The notes under the pieces: generated by a model
The model's database searches: none
What the model was told of the DNA's origin: nothing
Seen by the model: only the letters and a program-made list of their open reading frames with translations
Source of the DNA: Brevibacillus sp. JNUCC-41
GTDB taxonomy: Bacteria; Bacillota; Bacilli; Bacillales; DSM-1321
Direction: 5' to 3'
Length of the DNA stretch: 64,000 nt
Assembly: GCF_014844095.1 (NCBI RefSeq)
Contig: NZ_CP062163.1
Location: 4,497,501-4,561,500 of the forward strand
Shown: positions 9,117 to 18,702 of the stretch, one piece after another
Layout of the letters: every line of letters starts with the position of its first letter
Position numbering within the stretch: the stretch's first letter is position 1
Position numbers and translations under genes: made by a program

Positions 9117-9143
9117 CCCTATTGAAGGGAAGGGAGAAATAGT

Positions 9144-9773
9144 ATGGATAGCTTACTTACATACATATCAATAGTTGCAATGATGGTTATTATTCCTGGA
9201 GCAGATACCATGCTCTTAGTAAAAAACACACTTAGCTATGGTCCAAAAGCTGGACGTTATACCGTTCTCGGAATGGCAACGGGACTTTCTTTTTGGACGC
9301 TTATTGCTATTCTTGGACTATCTGTTGTCATTGCAAAGTCCGTGATTCTGTTCAGTACAATCAAATATTTGGGAGCCGCCTACTTAATTTATTTAGGGAT
9401 AAAAAGTTTTTTTGCTAAAAGCGCTTTTTCATTAAAAGAAATTCAAGCACAAGCAAATACACCTACGAAGTATTCAAGCCGGCATAATAAAGATTCCTTT
9501 ATGCAAGCATTACTTAATAATATTCTTAATCCAAAGACCGTTTTAGTTTATATAACAATCATGCCTCAATTTATCAATTTGAACGGAAATGTAAACCAGC
9601 AATTGATTATATTAGCGTTCATCTTAACCTTTCTTGCTGTATTGTGGTTTCTTTTTCTTGTCTTTCTAATTGATTACGCAAAGAAATGGATGAACAACTC
9701 TAAATTCCAGAAAGCATTCCAAAAATCAACTGGCTTAATTTTAATAGGTTTTGGCATAAAAACAGGAATTTAA
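9144..9773 (+). CDS. LysE/RhtB-family amino acid exporter
   Basis: Membrane exporter of the LysE/RhtB family, 209 aa with about six hydrophobic segments. The signature PGADTMLLVKNTLSYGPKAG in the first loop and LGAAYLIYLGIKSF are typical. The central region NPKTVLVYITIMPQFI is the other conserved family block. The ATG follows GGGAG with good spacing. Substrates of the family are amino acids or similar small molecules. Divergence from a TrmB regulator with shared palindromes suggests induction by the exported compound. A terminator follows at 9805. Confidence 0.87.
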   Translation: MDSLLTYISIVAMMVIIPGADTMLLVKNTLSYGPKAGRYTVLGMATGLSFWTLIAILGLSVVIAKSVILFSTIKYLGAAYLIYLGIKSFFAKSAFSLKEIQAQANTPTKYSSRHNKDSFMQALLNNILNPKTVLVYITIMPQFINLNGNVNQQLIILAFILTFLAVLWFLFLVFLIDYAKKWMNNSKFQKAFQKSTGLILIGFGIKTGI

Positions 9774-9804
9774 GTTCATTTACTAACACATCTAATTTGA
9801 TGAT

Positions 9805-9831
9805 CCGTTCAGAAAATTGAACGGGTTTTTT
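9805..9831 (+). terminator. Intrinsic terminator of the exporter gene
   Basis: Stem CCGTTCA/TGAACGG with a 6-nt loop followed by GTTTTTT, 32 nt after the stop codon. Confidence 0.85.
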
Positions 9832-9970
9832 CATATGTATTTACATGCAATTAACATACTGTGTACTAACATAATCAATCTTTCATCCATATATATGGCA
9901 CTGCATTATTAATCTACATGGAGTTTTTCATCAATCATTATATTCCCTAACATGGGTCATTAATTAATTG

Positions 9971-10017
9971 AAAAATAAAAACGTCAGCATTTTCCCATAA
10001 GTGCGAAAATGCTGACG
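9971..10017 (-). terminator. Intrinsic terminator of the glcDF operon
   Basis: Thirteen-base perfect arms CGTCAGCATTTTC/GAAAATGCTGACG around a 10-nt loop. On the minus strand a T-rich tract follows. It lies 35 nt after the GlcF stop. Confidence 0.88.
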
Positions 10018-10051
10018 ATTATTGCCTTATGAAGTTTTAATATCCTCTTTA

Positions 10052-11383
10052 TCAATCCAAGCCGCAGGCCTTGGCAAGTATTTCAACAAGGTGCATACTT
10101 TTGATTTGGTTTGCTGCCCCCTCCCTTTGAATGCCAATGCTCATTTGCATTTGGCAGCCAGGGTTAACGGTCACTACTGTAGCGGCTTTTGTATCTTTTA
10201 GGTTCTTCATTTTATCATCTAGAATTTTCATTGATTCATCAAAGTGAAGAAGATTGTAAATGCCTCCAGATGCACAGCAACGGTCAAACCCTTCCATTTC
10301 CACATAACAAACTCCAGGTATGGATTGCAATAGTAAACGAGGTTCCTTTTGGACCTTTTGAACATTACGTAAATGACATGAATCTTGATAGGAAACGATG
10401 CCTTGCCATTCTTCAGTAAAGGGGAGAGGCCCCAATTGATGAAGAATTTGACTGATGTCTTTTGATTTTTCCGAGAAAGCCCTTGCCGCCCCAGCCCATT
10501 CGTGATCATCTGCCAATAAATGTCCATATTCAAGAAGCGAAGCGCCGCAGCCTCCTGCGTTATTTACAATTACATCAGCATCTGATTGCATGAAGGCTTG
10601 GATATTCCTCTTTGCCAATGCTTTCGCTTGGTTTGTTTCACCTTGATGGGAATGCAGTGCCCCACAGCAATTCTGATTTTCAGGGAGAATGACCTCACAA
10701 CCTGCTAAGTTGAGCAGCTCAATGGTGAGACGATTTATTCGTGACATCATGGAATCCATGATACACCCAGCAAAAAATGCCACTTTTAATTTCGTTTCCC
10801 CTTTTGCCGGCATTATCGTACCTGTCCGAATTCGTTTGGAGGACGACTCGATGGCTGGAAGTGCTTGTTCTAATTGTGCAAGGGCTGGGGAAACCTTTTG
10901 CAGTACATTCGATGAACGGATAAGCTTGGATAACCCTGTTTTTTGATAGAACTGTACTGCACTACCAATCCTGTTCATCCGATTTGGATATGGAAAAAGA
11001 TGAACCAAAGCCAGTTTTTTAATCTTGTTCATTTTGTTTTTTTTGTTGGCTGACGGGGAGTTTTCAATGGCTTCTTTTGCCGCTTCCAGTATATGTCCGT
11101 ATGGCACACCGACAGGACATGCCGTTTCACAAGCACGGCAGCCTAAACATAGATCGATCGGTTCAGCTAAATCTTTTTGGAAATCTATTTTCCCTTCGGC
11201 TGCCATTTTCACTAGATTGATTCGACCGCGTGGAGAGGCGGATTCCACTCCCATTGATTCATATGTAGGACAAGCTGGTAAACAGTAACCGCATTTTACG
11301 CATTGGTTTGTCCAATCATAGGCATCTGAATATAAATTATTGGCTACTGCATTTGTCTCGTTCGGTTTGACGGATGGACTCAT
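10052..11383 (-). CDS. glcF: Glycolate oxidase iron-sulfur subunit (GlcF family)
   Basis: Electron-transfer subunit of a 2-hydroxyacid oxidase, 443 aa. Two [4Fe-4S] ferredoxin motifs sit near the N-terminus, CVKCGYCLPACP (Cys 28, 31, 34, 38) and CLGCRACETACP (Cys 79, 82, 85, 89), followed by two CCG domains (FFAGCIMDSM...NCCGALHSH and YQDSCHLRN...CCASGGIYN). Its start overlaps the glcD stop as ATGA, so the two are translationally coupled. Together they should oxidise glycolate, D-lactate or another 2-hydroxyacid and pass electrons to the respiratory chain. Neither a third subunit (GlcE) nor a dedicated lactate permease is present here. Confidence 0.88.
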   Translation of the reverse strand: MSPSVKPNETNAVANNLYSDAYDWTNQCVKCGYCLPACPTYESMGVESASPRGRINLVKMAAEGKIDFQKDLAEPIDLCLGCRACETACPVGVPYGHILEAAKEAIENSPSANKKNKMNKIKKLALVHLFPYPNRMNRIGSAVQFYQKTGLSKLIRSSNVLQKVSPALAQLEQALPAIESSSKRIRTGTIMPAKGETKLKVAFFAGCIMDSMMSRINRLTIELLNLAGCEVILPENQNCCGALHSHQGETNQAKALAKRNIQAFMQSDADVIVNNAGGCGASLLEYGHLLADDHEWAGAARAFSEKSKDISQILHQLGPLPFTEEWQGIVSYQDSCHLRNVQKVQKEPRLLLQSIPGVCYVEMEGFDRCCASGGIYNLLHFDESMKILDDKMKNLKDTKAATVVTVNPGCQMQMSIGIQREGAANQIKSMHLVEILAKACGLD

Positions 11384-12786
11384 GTAACCAACACGACCCT
11401 CGTCTGGCCTTTATCAGGAAATATCTTTCCTGGATTCAGGATATTATTGGGATCCCATGCTTCTTTAATTTTTTTCATCATATTCACCCCTGTTATTCCT
11501 AATTCCATTTCCATATAAGGTGACTTTAAAGTACCGATACCATGTTCCCCGGAAAGTGTCCCTCCTAGTTCGATTGCGGCTTCAAAAATTTCACTGACTG
11601 CAAGCTCCACTTTTTTCATTTCCGTAATATTTCGTTTATCGGTAATGATGTTCGGATGTAAATTGCCATCCCCTGCATGTCCGAATACAACCAAGTTCAA
11701 CCCGTATTTCTCCCGGATATTGTTTAATCTCTCCATCATCGCCGGTATTTGACTGCGTGGAACGGTCGCGTCTTCAGAAATTTTTGTAGGACCCATTTGT
11801 GTTATGGCCGGGGAAACAGATTTACGCGCACTCCAAATAGTTTGGCGTTCTTCCTCTGTCTCCGCTATCTTGACGTAGGAAGCACCCTCCGCCCTGCAAA
11901 TATCGGCGCATTTATTGATTTCTTCCTCGATCGCCAATGGGTGACCATCTATTTCTATGATCAGAATGGCTTCTGCCTGTAGAGGCAATCCTGAAGGCCG
12001 ATAGCTTTCGACAGCACGGATACACGCGTTATCCATCAGTTCCAGGGCAGATGGTAGAATCCCTGACGATAAAATGCTGGTAATGGCATGGCCAGAGTCT
12101 ATCAAATGATTGAAGTGGGCGACAAATGTTTGTTTAGATTGAGGTTTTGGTATTAAGCGGATGGTTGCCTCAGTAACGATGCCAAGGGTACCTTCCGATC
12201 CTACGATCAACCGGGTCAAATCATACCCTGTTACATTTTTTACGGTCTTTCCGCCCGTACGAATGATTTCTCCCGTAGGGGTGACCACCTCCAGGCCTAT
12301 CACATATTCTTTTGTGGTTCCATACTTCAACCCCTTTGGGCCACTGGAATTTTCTAATAGATTCCCGCCTATAGTGGCAACGTTGGAACTACTTGGATCC
12401 GGGGGATAGAACAAGCCGGCTTCTTCAGCCTTTTTATGGATATTTGCCGTAATCACACCTGGAGAAACAATGGCAAGCATATTTTCCCGATCAATGATCA
12501 ATTTATCCCGTAAAAGGGTCATATCAAGAACCATTCCTCCTTTAACAGGTAATGGGCCTCCACTTAACGAAGTTCCAGATCCCCTTGGATAAACAGGTAT
12601 TCTGTGAGTATTGGCCAATTTAATCACTTCACTGATTTCCTCCGCATTTTTTGGCTGTATAACGATTTCAGGTAAATATTCCCCAAAAGAAGCGTCATAG
12701 CTATAACAATACCTTTCTGCCAAATCAAGGAACATTCTGTCATTTGGAATTACCTGCCTAAGGTCGTCCAGGGCCTCTTTCTCCAT
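11380..12786 (-). CDS. glcD: FAD-linked 2-hydroxyacid oxidase/glycolate oxidase subunit (GlcD family)
   Basis: Flavin subunit of the glycolate oxidase type, about 468 aa. The N-terminal PCMH-type FAD domain has PEIVIQPKNAEEISEVIKLA, PRGSGTSLSGGPLPVKGGMV, ATIGGNLLENSSGPKGLKYG and VGSEGTLGIVTEATIRLIP. The C-terminal domain ends with FGHAGDGNLHPNI and GGTLSGEHGIGTLK, the histidines of which bind substrate/metal in this family. I choose the ATG at 12786, with AGGAAG 8 nt upstream, over the GTG at 12795, which is too close to the same site. GlcF follows with a 4-nt overlap. A racemase-like gene diverges upstream. Confidence 0.88.
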   Translation of the reverse strand: MEKEALDDLRQVIPNDRMFLDLAERYCYSYDASFGEYLPEIVIQPKNAEEISEVIKLANTHRIPVYPRGSGTSLSGGPLPVKGGMVLDMTLLRDKLIIDRENMLAIVSPGVITANIHKKAEEAGLFYPPDPSSSNVATIGGNLLENSSGPKGLKYGTTKEYVIGLEVVTPTGEIIRTGGKTVKNVTGYDLTRLIVGSEGTLGIVTEATIRLIPKPQSKQTFVAHFNHLIDSGHAITSILSSGILPSALELMDNACIRAVESYRPSGLPLQAEAILIIEIDGHPLAIEEEINKCADICRAEGASYVKIAETEEERQTIWSARKSVSPAITQMGPTKISEDATVPRSQIPAMMERLNNIREKYGLNLVVFGHAGDGNLHPNIITDKRNITEMKKVELAVSEIFEAAIELGGTLSGEHGIGTLKSPYMEMELGITGVNMMKKIKEAWDPNNILNPGKIFPDKGQTRVVLVT

Positions 12787-12898
12787 GCTTCTCACTTCCT
12801 TTCATAATAGTAAATTGGAAAAGAACCATCTGCATGTTATATAATGGCATTTTATGATTTTGCTAGATATAATGATGAAAGAAAAAGGAGGTTTTTTT

Positions 12899-13540
12899 GT
12901 GAAAATCGCACTGATTCACGCAACCACAACTGCACTACAACCAATTGAAGTGGCCTTTCAGACTGTTGCTCCAAACATTGAACTCCTTCATTTCATGGAC
13001 ACAGGTCTGCTCGCCTTGATGGAAAAGAGCGGCAAGTTGACTCCGGAAATCATCCGCCGCTTTTCTGCATTAGTGAATATAGCGCATGATTCTGATGTTT
13101 CATGCATCCAACTTACTTGCTCTGCTTTTAATGACATCACTTCAATCTTGCAACCTCTATACCCTGTTAAGTTATTTCGTTCAGACGAGGCCATGCTTGA
13201 TGAAGCGCTTCGCTATGCTAGCATCGGCCTGGTTTCAACCGTAAAAGAAACGCCGATCGCCCTTCAAAATTACTTATTAAATAAGAATCCTGACTGTATG
13301 ATCGAATCATTGGTGGATCCCGGGATCATCCATTTATTATCACAAGGAAAAAGAAAGGAACATGACGATCGGGTTAAAAAGATGGTGGAACAATTGGACG
13401 GAAAGACAGAAGTGATTTTGCTTTCACAATATAGTATGGAACATATCGCAAAGCAGGTTAATCCCTCTGTCCCTGTCCTAACGGCTCCACTATTGGCTGC
13501 CAAAAGGTGTTTGGCTCATTTAAATGGAACATTTGGATGA
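12899..13540 (+). CDS. Asp/Glu racemase-like protein
   Basis: About 213 aa protein of the Asp/Glu/hydantoin racemase superfamily. The start is KIALIHATTTAL; the family cysteine lies in IQLTCSAFND (about residue 74) and the second half has IGLVSTVKETP and VILLSQYSMEHIA. A second cysteine, expected around residue 180 in the catalytic pair, may be that in AAKRCLAHL near the C-terminus. The GTG start follows a textbook AAAGGAGG with 7 nt. An in-frame ATG 45 nt upstream lacks a binding site. It is the only plus-strand gene in the 10-22 kb locus and diverges from glcD. It may racemise or isomerise the compound handled by the transporter and oxidase; the substrate is unknown. Confidence 0.7.
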   Translation: MKIALIHATTTALQPIEVAFQTVAPNIELLHFMDTGLLALMEKSGKLTPEIIRRFSALVNIAHDSDVSCIQLTCSAFNDITSILQPLYPVKLFRSDEAMLDEALRYASIGLVSTVKETPIALQNYLLNKNPDCMIESLVDPGIIHLLSQGKRKEHDDRVKKMVEQLDGKTEVILLSQYSMEHIAKQVNPSVPVLTAPLLAAKRCLAHLNGTFG

Positions 13541-13603
13541 GTTTTCTTCGAAAAAATCAGAACTTAACCACCATGATCGGTTGTCATATCATTCATCTCG
13601 TTT

Positions 13604-14413
13604 TTACCCGTTAGTATGATGGGAACCACCAAAAACTTTCCCGACACCTTGAATTTTTTCAAGTATGACGATCAGAAGGACAGATATGAAAATAACTACG
13701 CTTGATACGGATGCAACAATTGGATTGTAGGCATCCTGCATTTGCGAGAATATTTCGATCGGCAGCGTTCTCATTTCCGGTGATACCATAAAGAGAGAGA
13801 CCGTTACATTATCAAAAGATGTCAAAAATGCGAATAATCCGCCTGAGATGGCCGCGGATCCTATTAGCGGCAATGTCACTTTCATGAAAACTGTTAGTGG
13901 ATTCGCTCCAAGTATGGCCGCAGCCCTTTCGAGATTATAATCAAATCCACTTAAACCGGTTAATACGAGCCGCATAACATAGGGTATGCAAATAACGATA
14001 TGGGCAATTAAAAATCCTGTAGACGTACCGGCAAGCATCATTGGTGTAAAGTACATTAAAAGTGCAATCCCCAAGACTAATTGCGGCACACTTAGTGGAG
14101 AAGTTAAAAGGGCCGTAATATATGATTTTCCAGGTATATCATACTTTGCGATGCCAAGGGCACCCAAAGTTCCGAATATGACGGAGAAAAGGGCAGCCAA
14201 TGCTGCGAACTTCGCACTGTTCAAAAAGGCTTCCAAAAATTCAGGACGCTCCAAGATCTTGGAATACCATTGCAGTGAAAAGCCTTCAGCCGGAAAACTT
14301 GGATAATTGGCACTTGTAAAAGAAGCGGGAATAACGACAATGAGCGGTATCAAGATATAGATAATTGCCAACACGGCTACGGCAATCCGAAGGCCGCCAA
14401 ACGTTTTCATCAT
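13604..14413 (-). CDS. ABC transporter permease, PotC-like
   Basis: Second inner-membrane permease of a spermidine/putrescine-type ABC importer, 269 aa, about six transmembrane segments. The EAA-type loop that contacts the ATPase is visible as AAAILGANPLTVFMKVTLP. The start overlaps the stop of the first permease gene (ATGA context). Last gene of the minus-strand run that begins with the TAXI lipoprotein at 18626. The family imports polyamines, but also iron, thiamin, opines and other small cations or acids, so the name does not give the substrate. Confidence 0.86.
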   Translation of the reverse strand: MMKTFGGLRIAVAVLAIIYILIPLIVVIPASFTSANYPSFPAEGFSLQWYSKILERPEFLEAFLNSAKFAALAALFSVIFGTLGALGIAKYDIPGKSYITALLTSPLSVPQLVLGIALLMYFTPMMLAGTSTGFLIAHIVICIPYVMRLVLTGLSGFDYNLERAAAILGANPLTVFMKVTLPLIGSAAISGGLFAFLTSFDNVTVSLFMVSPEMRTLPIEIFSQMQDAYNPIVASVSSVVIFISVLLIVILEKIQGVGKVFGGSHHTNG

Positions 14414-15354
14414 CGGAATACCTCCTTGAATTTCCCTTTTTCAAACACCCTGGTAAAGACGGCCACTGATATGACAGTGGTTGCTAATAGAATATAAGAA
14501 AGAGCAGATCCGAATGTCCAATGCAGCAAGTTATTTATTTGATCATAGATGACAACAGGCATCACGGGCACATTGGCTCCCCCCATTAGTGCAGGCGTAA
14601 CATAAGCACTCATTGATAAACTGAATACGAGAATGCAGCCAGATACGATACCAGGGATACTTAACGGCAATGTAATCGAAAAGAACCTTCTGAATGGGCT
14701 TGCCCCAAGTATTGCTCCTGCCTTATCCAGAGAAGGATCAATATTATATAAACTGGCAACGATGGATAAGATCATGAAAGGAAGATATGCATTGGATAGC
14801 CCTATCACAACCCCGATTTCCGAAAACAATAGTTTCAATGGCGCATCAATTATGCCAAGGGCCATCAAGGTTTGATTAATCGTTCCGTTAGGCAATAGCA
14901 ATAGATACCAGCCAAAATTACGGACAACTATACTTACCAAGAGCGGTGACACGATCAAGAGAGTGATGTACCCTCTGATCCGCGCTGAACTTTTGGCCAT
15001 CGTCAAAGCTACCGGATATCCAAGAAATAAAGCAACCAAGACCGAATATAAACTGATTTTCACTGTCAGCCATAAAGAAGATAAGTAATAGCTATCGGTA
15101 AATAATTGTGTATAGTTTTTCAGGCTATAAACTGCATCCGCTCCTCCAAGATTATCTGTCGATATGAAGCTTAAATATAAAATGTATAACATCGGTATGA
15201 CAAAGAAACCAAATATGAAAAGCAGAATCGGCGTTAAAAGGAGTAATCCCGGAACCCAGACTTTCCTTTTCTTTATTTTAGGTTCCTTTTGCGGTTCGAT
15301 AGGATTCGTCTCCTGTTCTATTTCTTGACTAGCATAACTTCTGATGGGCTCCAT
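14410..15354 (-). CDS. ABC transporter permease, PotB-like
   Basis: First permease of the same importer, 314 aa. A charged, lysine-rich cytoplasmic N-terminus (EPQKEPKIKKRK) of about 30 residues precedes the first membrane helix. The EAA loop is AGAILGASPFRRFFSITLPL. The ATG at 15354 has GAGGTG 8 nt upstream and lies inside the end of the ATPase gene, giving a 37-nt overlap in another frame. Confidence 0.86.
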   Translation of the reverse strand: MEPIRSYASQEIEQETNPIEPQKEPKIKKRKVWVPGLLLLTPILLFIFGFFVIPMLYILYLSFISTDNLGGADAVYSLKNYTQLFTDSYYLSSLWLTVKISLYSVLVALFLGYPVALTMAKSSARIRGYITLLIVSPLLVSIVVRNFGWYLLLLPNGTINQTLMALGIIDAPLKLLFSEIGVVIGLSNAYLPFMILSIVASLYNIDPSLDKAGAILGASPFRRFFSITLPLSIPGIVSGCILVFSLSMSAYVTPALMGGANVPVMPVVIYDQINNLLHWTFGSALSYILLATTVISVAVFTRVFEKGKFKEVFR

Positions 15355-16478
15355 CCAATCAGCACCTCACTTCCATTTTGCCATGATGAATCGAAGGCGG
15401 AAGTCAATACTTGAATACTTTTCCCATGTAATAGAACATTGATTTCCCAAGAGGTACCAAGATAGTTAATTTGGCTGATCTTAGCATGTTGGAAATCCAA
15501 TGGAGAGGCAGATTTTTCTTCAAGAGAAACTATTTGCAATTTTTCTGGTCTAATATATAGCTTCACTTCATCACCAGTTTTCAAATCACTATCATTTCCC
15601 ATGATGTTGTTTGCATCGACATGAGTGATATCAGGTCCTATCTTGACTGAAACTTTCCGCTTATCCACAGCAGACACATTCCCTTCAAAACAATTCGATT
15701 TTCCGATGAATTGAAACACGAATTCAGTCTTGGGATGATTGTAAATCTCAGTTGGAGTACTGATTTGTTCAATTTTCCCTGCATTCATGACCACAACTCG
15801 ATCTGACATGGAAAGAGCTTCTTCTTGATCGTGGGTTACAAAAATGGTCGTTACGCCAATCTCTTTTTGTAAGCGCTTTATCTCGGCCCTAAGTTCATGG
15901 CGTAACTTTGCATCAAGATTTGAAAGCGGCTCGTCAAGCAATAGGAGCTCCGGCTCAACTACAAGTGCTCTGGAAATTGCAACACGCTGACGCTGACCTC
16001 CTGATAATTCCCTTGGATAACGATTCTCCAATCCTGACATTTTCACTAATTCAAGCGCTTTACTTATCTTCTTTTTTTGCTCAGTTTTACTAACTTTGCG
16101 CAGTTTCAAGCCAAAACTGAGATTTTCATAGACTGTCATATGAGGAAAAAGCGAATATGTTTGAAAAACCATCCCTAAATCTCGCTTATAAGGCGGAACT
16201 TTAGTCACATTATTGCCTTTAATATGGACCTCTCCCCGATCTGCATCGAGGAACCCAGCTATTAGGTTCAAGGTTGTGGACTTTCCGCACCCTGAAGGCC
16301 CAAGAAGAGTAAGTAACTCTCCTTGTTTCACCTCCAGATCAATGCCATTCAGGACAACGTTCGTTCCAAATTGTTTAAACGCGCCTTTTATCTCTACATC
16401 ATTTTTGTTTGACCCAAACCCCTGAACTGCCTCCAGGTGTTGCCTATTCATTTCCACATCTTTTTTTAATAATTCCAT
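15318..16478 (-). CDS. ABC transporter ATP-binding protein, PotA-like
   Basis: ATPase of the importer, 386 aa. Walker A GPSGCGKST, Q-loop VFQTYSLFPHMTVYENL, signature LSGGQRQRVAISRALV, Walker B LLLLDEPLSNLD and switch histidine FVTHDQEEALSMSDRVVVM are all intact. The C-terminal TOBE/MOP-like regulatory domain (from about residue 290, including VKLYIRPEKLQIV) is typical of PotA/MalK/FbpC ATPases. The start codon follows AAGGAG at a long 12-nt distance. It lies between the solute-binding protein and permease genes of the same operon. Confidence 0.9.
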   Translation of the reverse strand: MELLKKDVEMNRQHLEAVQGFGSNKNDVEIKGAFKQFGTNVVLNGIDLEVKQGELLTLLGPSGCGKSTTLNLIAGFLDADRGEVHIKGNNVTKVPPYKRDLGMVFQTYSLFPHMTVYENLSFGLKLRKVSKTEQKKKISKALELVKMSGLENRYPRELSGGQRQRVAISRALVVEPELLLLDEPLSNLDAKLRHELRAEIKRLQKEIGVTTIFVTHDQEEALSMSDRVVVMNAGKIEQISTPTEIYNHPKTEFVFQFIGKSNCFEGNVSAVDKRKVSVKIGPDITHVDANNIMGNDSDLKTGDEVKLYIRPEKLQIVSLEEKSASPLDFQHAKISQINYLGTSWEINVLLHGKSIQVLTSAFDSSWQNGSEVLIGWSPSEVMLVKK

Positions 16479-16497
16479 GTGATCAACACGCTCCTTT

Positions 16498-17598
16498 TTA
16501 TTTGAGTTTTTTCCCTAATTCAGGAGTAACCTCTTTCGCCCATCTGTCTGACACCTCTGCGCGGATTTCGGCAAACTTGGCGAAATCAGGTTTGAATGTT
16601 TTATCACTTGCTTTAAGGCCGATTGACTCTTCATATTTCTCTGGAATTTTCATTCCTTCTACAGTTGGATAAAATCCTTTTTCTGAAATTAAAGCTTGCG
16701 CTTCTTCACTGATTACATAGTTGATGAATTCAAGGGCTTCTTTGCTATTTGGCGTATTTTTCACGAGACCAGCACTAAAAGCTTGAAGCGGTACACCTTC
16801 TTTAGGTACGGCCATCTTAATGGGAATACCTGAAACGGCTAGTTCACCAATGGAGTAACTTCCCATGACCGTTACGTCAGCAGCTCCTTGTTGGACAGCT
16901 GGCATCATTTGCGTTGAGTTTTTATAAAAGGTATTGGAATAAGCTGCAAGATCTTTCGCTTTTTCAAGACCTGGTTCCATATCTTCCGTACTGCCGCCGT
17001 TTGAAATCGCCAGACCATTAAGGGTATTGAAACCCCAGTCATTCGTAATATCTGAAAATGCCGTTTTACCCTCGTAATCAGGTGATACAAGATCATTCCA
17101 AGATTCAATTGGTTTTAACCCATTCTTTTTAAAGGTTTCCGTATTATAGGCTGGTGCAATGACTAAACCGAATGCTGGCGCGGCAGCATTTTCAACCGGA
17201 ATGAAACGTGGATCCACCGATTTCATATTGGGAACATTGGACTCATCAATTGGTACGATCAGTTCCTTCTCCTTAGCGCGAATTACATCAACCGGTACAA
17301 AAAGGGCAACATCTATTTGCGGAGCGTTCTTCTGTAATTCCACTTTGGATAGAATTTCACCTGATAAACCGGAAATATAATTAACAGTGATTCCCGTTTC
17401 TTCTTTGAACTTTGGTGCAATCACATCCCTGATGGCACTTTCAATGACACCGCCATTACCGGCAATCGTTATTTTTTTCTCTCCTTTTTCACCCGAACCC
17501 GTTTGGACGGATTCCCCCGGTTTTTGCGGAGTAGGATTACCACATCCCGCAAGAGCGATCAATACTATTATTGATAAAAGAGTCAGCAGTTTTTTCAT
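16498..17598 (-). CDS. Extracellular solute-binding lipoprotein of the ABC importer, PotD/FbpA-like
   Basis: Binding protein of the ABC importer, anchored outside the membrane. The signal peptide ends in the lipobox LIALAGCG (Cys about 19), followed by a linker and the bilobal domain starting KKITIAGNGGVIESAIRDVI. The family is SBP_bac_6/PotD-like, about 366 aa. I choose the ATG at 17598, preceded by GGGAGG at 8 nt, rather than the upstream in-frame ATG at 17622. The next gene downstream is the ATPase, 19 nt away. Ligand unknown; the locus context favours a small acid or amino-acid-derived compound. Confidence 0.85.
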   Translation of the reverse strand: MKKLLTLLSIIVLIALAGCGNPTPQKPGESVQTGSGEKGEKKITIAGNGGVIESAIRDVIAPKFKEETGITVNYISGLSGEILSKVELQKNAPQIDVALFVPVDVIRAKEKELIVPIDESNVPNMKSVDPRFIPVENAAAPAFGLVIAPAYNTETFKKNGLKPIESWNDLVSPDYEGKTAFSDITNDWGFNTLNGLAISNGGSTEDMEPGLEKAKDLAAYSNTFYKNSTQMMPAVQQGAADVTVMGSYSIGELAVSGIPIKMAVPKEGVPLQAFSAGLVKNTPNSKEALEFINYVISEEAQALISEKGFYPTVEGMKIPEKYEESIGLKASDKTFKPDFAKFAEIRAEVSDRWAKEVTPELGKKLK

Positions 17599-17618
17599 AG
17601 TCATTACCTCCCGTTTTT

Positions 17619-18626
17619 TCATTGATCTTCAATTATTCCTTGTTCGTTAAAATAATTCATGGCCCCTGGATGAAAATCAAGTGGCACTTGTTTAGTTGCT
17701 TCATTTATTGAAATATCAGAAGCAGCTGGATGTGTATGCTGTAGTTCAGGCAGATGTTCATATAATGTTTTCACAAGACTGTATGCATGAGGATCAGACA
17801 TTTCCTTGTAGGTCACCAGGACATTTTTAATTGAAATCGTTTGGACATTTTTTTTCATTCCACTGTATGTATCTCTGGGAATTTCATCATGGGTATAAAC
17901 TCCATATTGTTTTTGAAGACCTTCAATGATGTCACTCGGGATTGGAATAAAAGATAGTTCAGTCCGCTTGGATATGAAAGCGATTTCATTATTCGGAATC
18001 CCCGAAGAAAAGAAAGCCACATCAATAGTACCATTTCGTAATGCTTCTGCAGATTGAGAAAAAGAAAGATAGGATAAATTCAATTGATCAGTCGGTAAAT
18101 TAGATTCTAACAGTATCCGCTCTGCAATAAGCCTTGTACCGCTTCCTGCCGTTCCCACACTAATGCGTTTCCCAACTAAATCCTCTAAGGAATCAATACC
18201 ATTTTGTTTAGTAGTAACAATTTGTACATAATTGGAATATAGGGCCGTTAAAGCTCTTAACTTGGATTTATCCGTTTCAGGCAAATCCAGTACATCCACT
18301 GTGGTAAAACCAATTTCTGCGCGATGGCTGCTAACCAATTCAGTATTTTCGATGGAAGCATGGGTTACCTGGGTACCTGACACGGTTCCATTATATTTTT
18401 CATACATATTTGATAATCTTTGTCCTAACGAAAAATAAACACCTGTCATATCTCCAGTTCCAATGATTATCATCCTATTATTTAAATCCTGTCCTTCAGA
18501 AGTTAGTTGACTCTGAATCAAGGTAGTAGCAGGTTTAGATATTTCCTGCTGCTCATTCATAAAAGAACATCCTGTCATGAAACAAAATAACAAAGCGACT
18601 TTTATAAAGAGTGCTCCATCCTTCAT
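17619..18626 (-). CDS. TAXI-family solute-binding lipoprotein
   Basis: Lipoprotein of the TRAP-associated extracytoplasmic immunogenic (TAXI) family, 335 aa. A short signal sequence ends in the lipobox FMTGCSF (Cys about 20). The binding fold starts IIGTGDMTGVYFSLGQRLS and includes RISVGTAGSGTRLIAERIL, the glycine/serine-rich substrate loop, and DVAFFSSGIPNNEI. TAXI proteins normally serve TRAP permeases with DctQM membrane subunits; none is present here. Instead it is the first gene of an ABC-importer operon and follows a two-component system, so it may act as a sensor partner or an extra binding protein. The start has AAGGAGG 6 nt upstream. Transcription is predicted from the sigma-54 promoter at 18657-18673. 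Confidence 0.85.
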   Translation of the reverse strand: MKDGALFIKVALLFCFMTGCSFMNEQQEISKPATTLIQSQLTSEGQDLNNRMIIIGTGDMTGVYFSLGQRLSNMYEKYNGTVSGTQVTHASIENTELVSSHRAEIGFTTVDVLDLPETDKSKLRALTALYSNYVQIVTTKQNGIDSLEDLVGKRISVGTAGSGTRLIAERILLESNLPTDQLNLSYLSFSQSAEALRNGTIDVAFFSSGIPNNEIAFISKRTELSFIPIPSDIIEGLQKQYGVYTHDEIPRDTYSGMKKNVQTISIKNVLVTYKEMSDPHAYSLVKTLYEHLPELQHTHPAASDISINEATKQVPLDFHPGAMNYFNEQGIIEDQ

Positions 18627-18656
18627 CGTGGCCCTCCTTTCTTAATGTATTTTAGA

Positions 18657-18673
18657 TGCAAATACCATGCCAA
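18657..18673 (-). promoter_or_regulatory. Sigma-54 promoter of the TAXI/ABC operon
   Basis: On the minus strand the sequence reads TTGGCATGGTATTTGCA, an almost exact match to the sigma-54 consensus YTGGCACGRNNNTTGCW, with GG and GC at the correct spacing. It lies 30 nt before the TAXI start, and the neighbouring regulator is a sigma-54 activator. Confidence 0.88.
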
Positions 18674-18702
18674 GTCGATTTTCTGCTTTAAAACGCAAAT
18701 CC

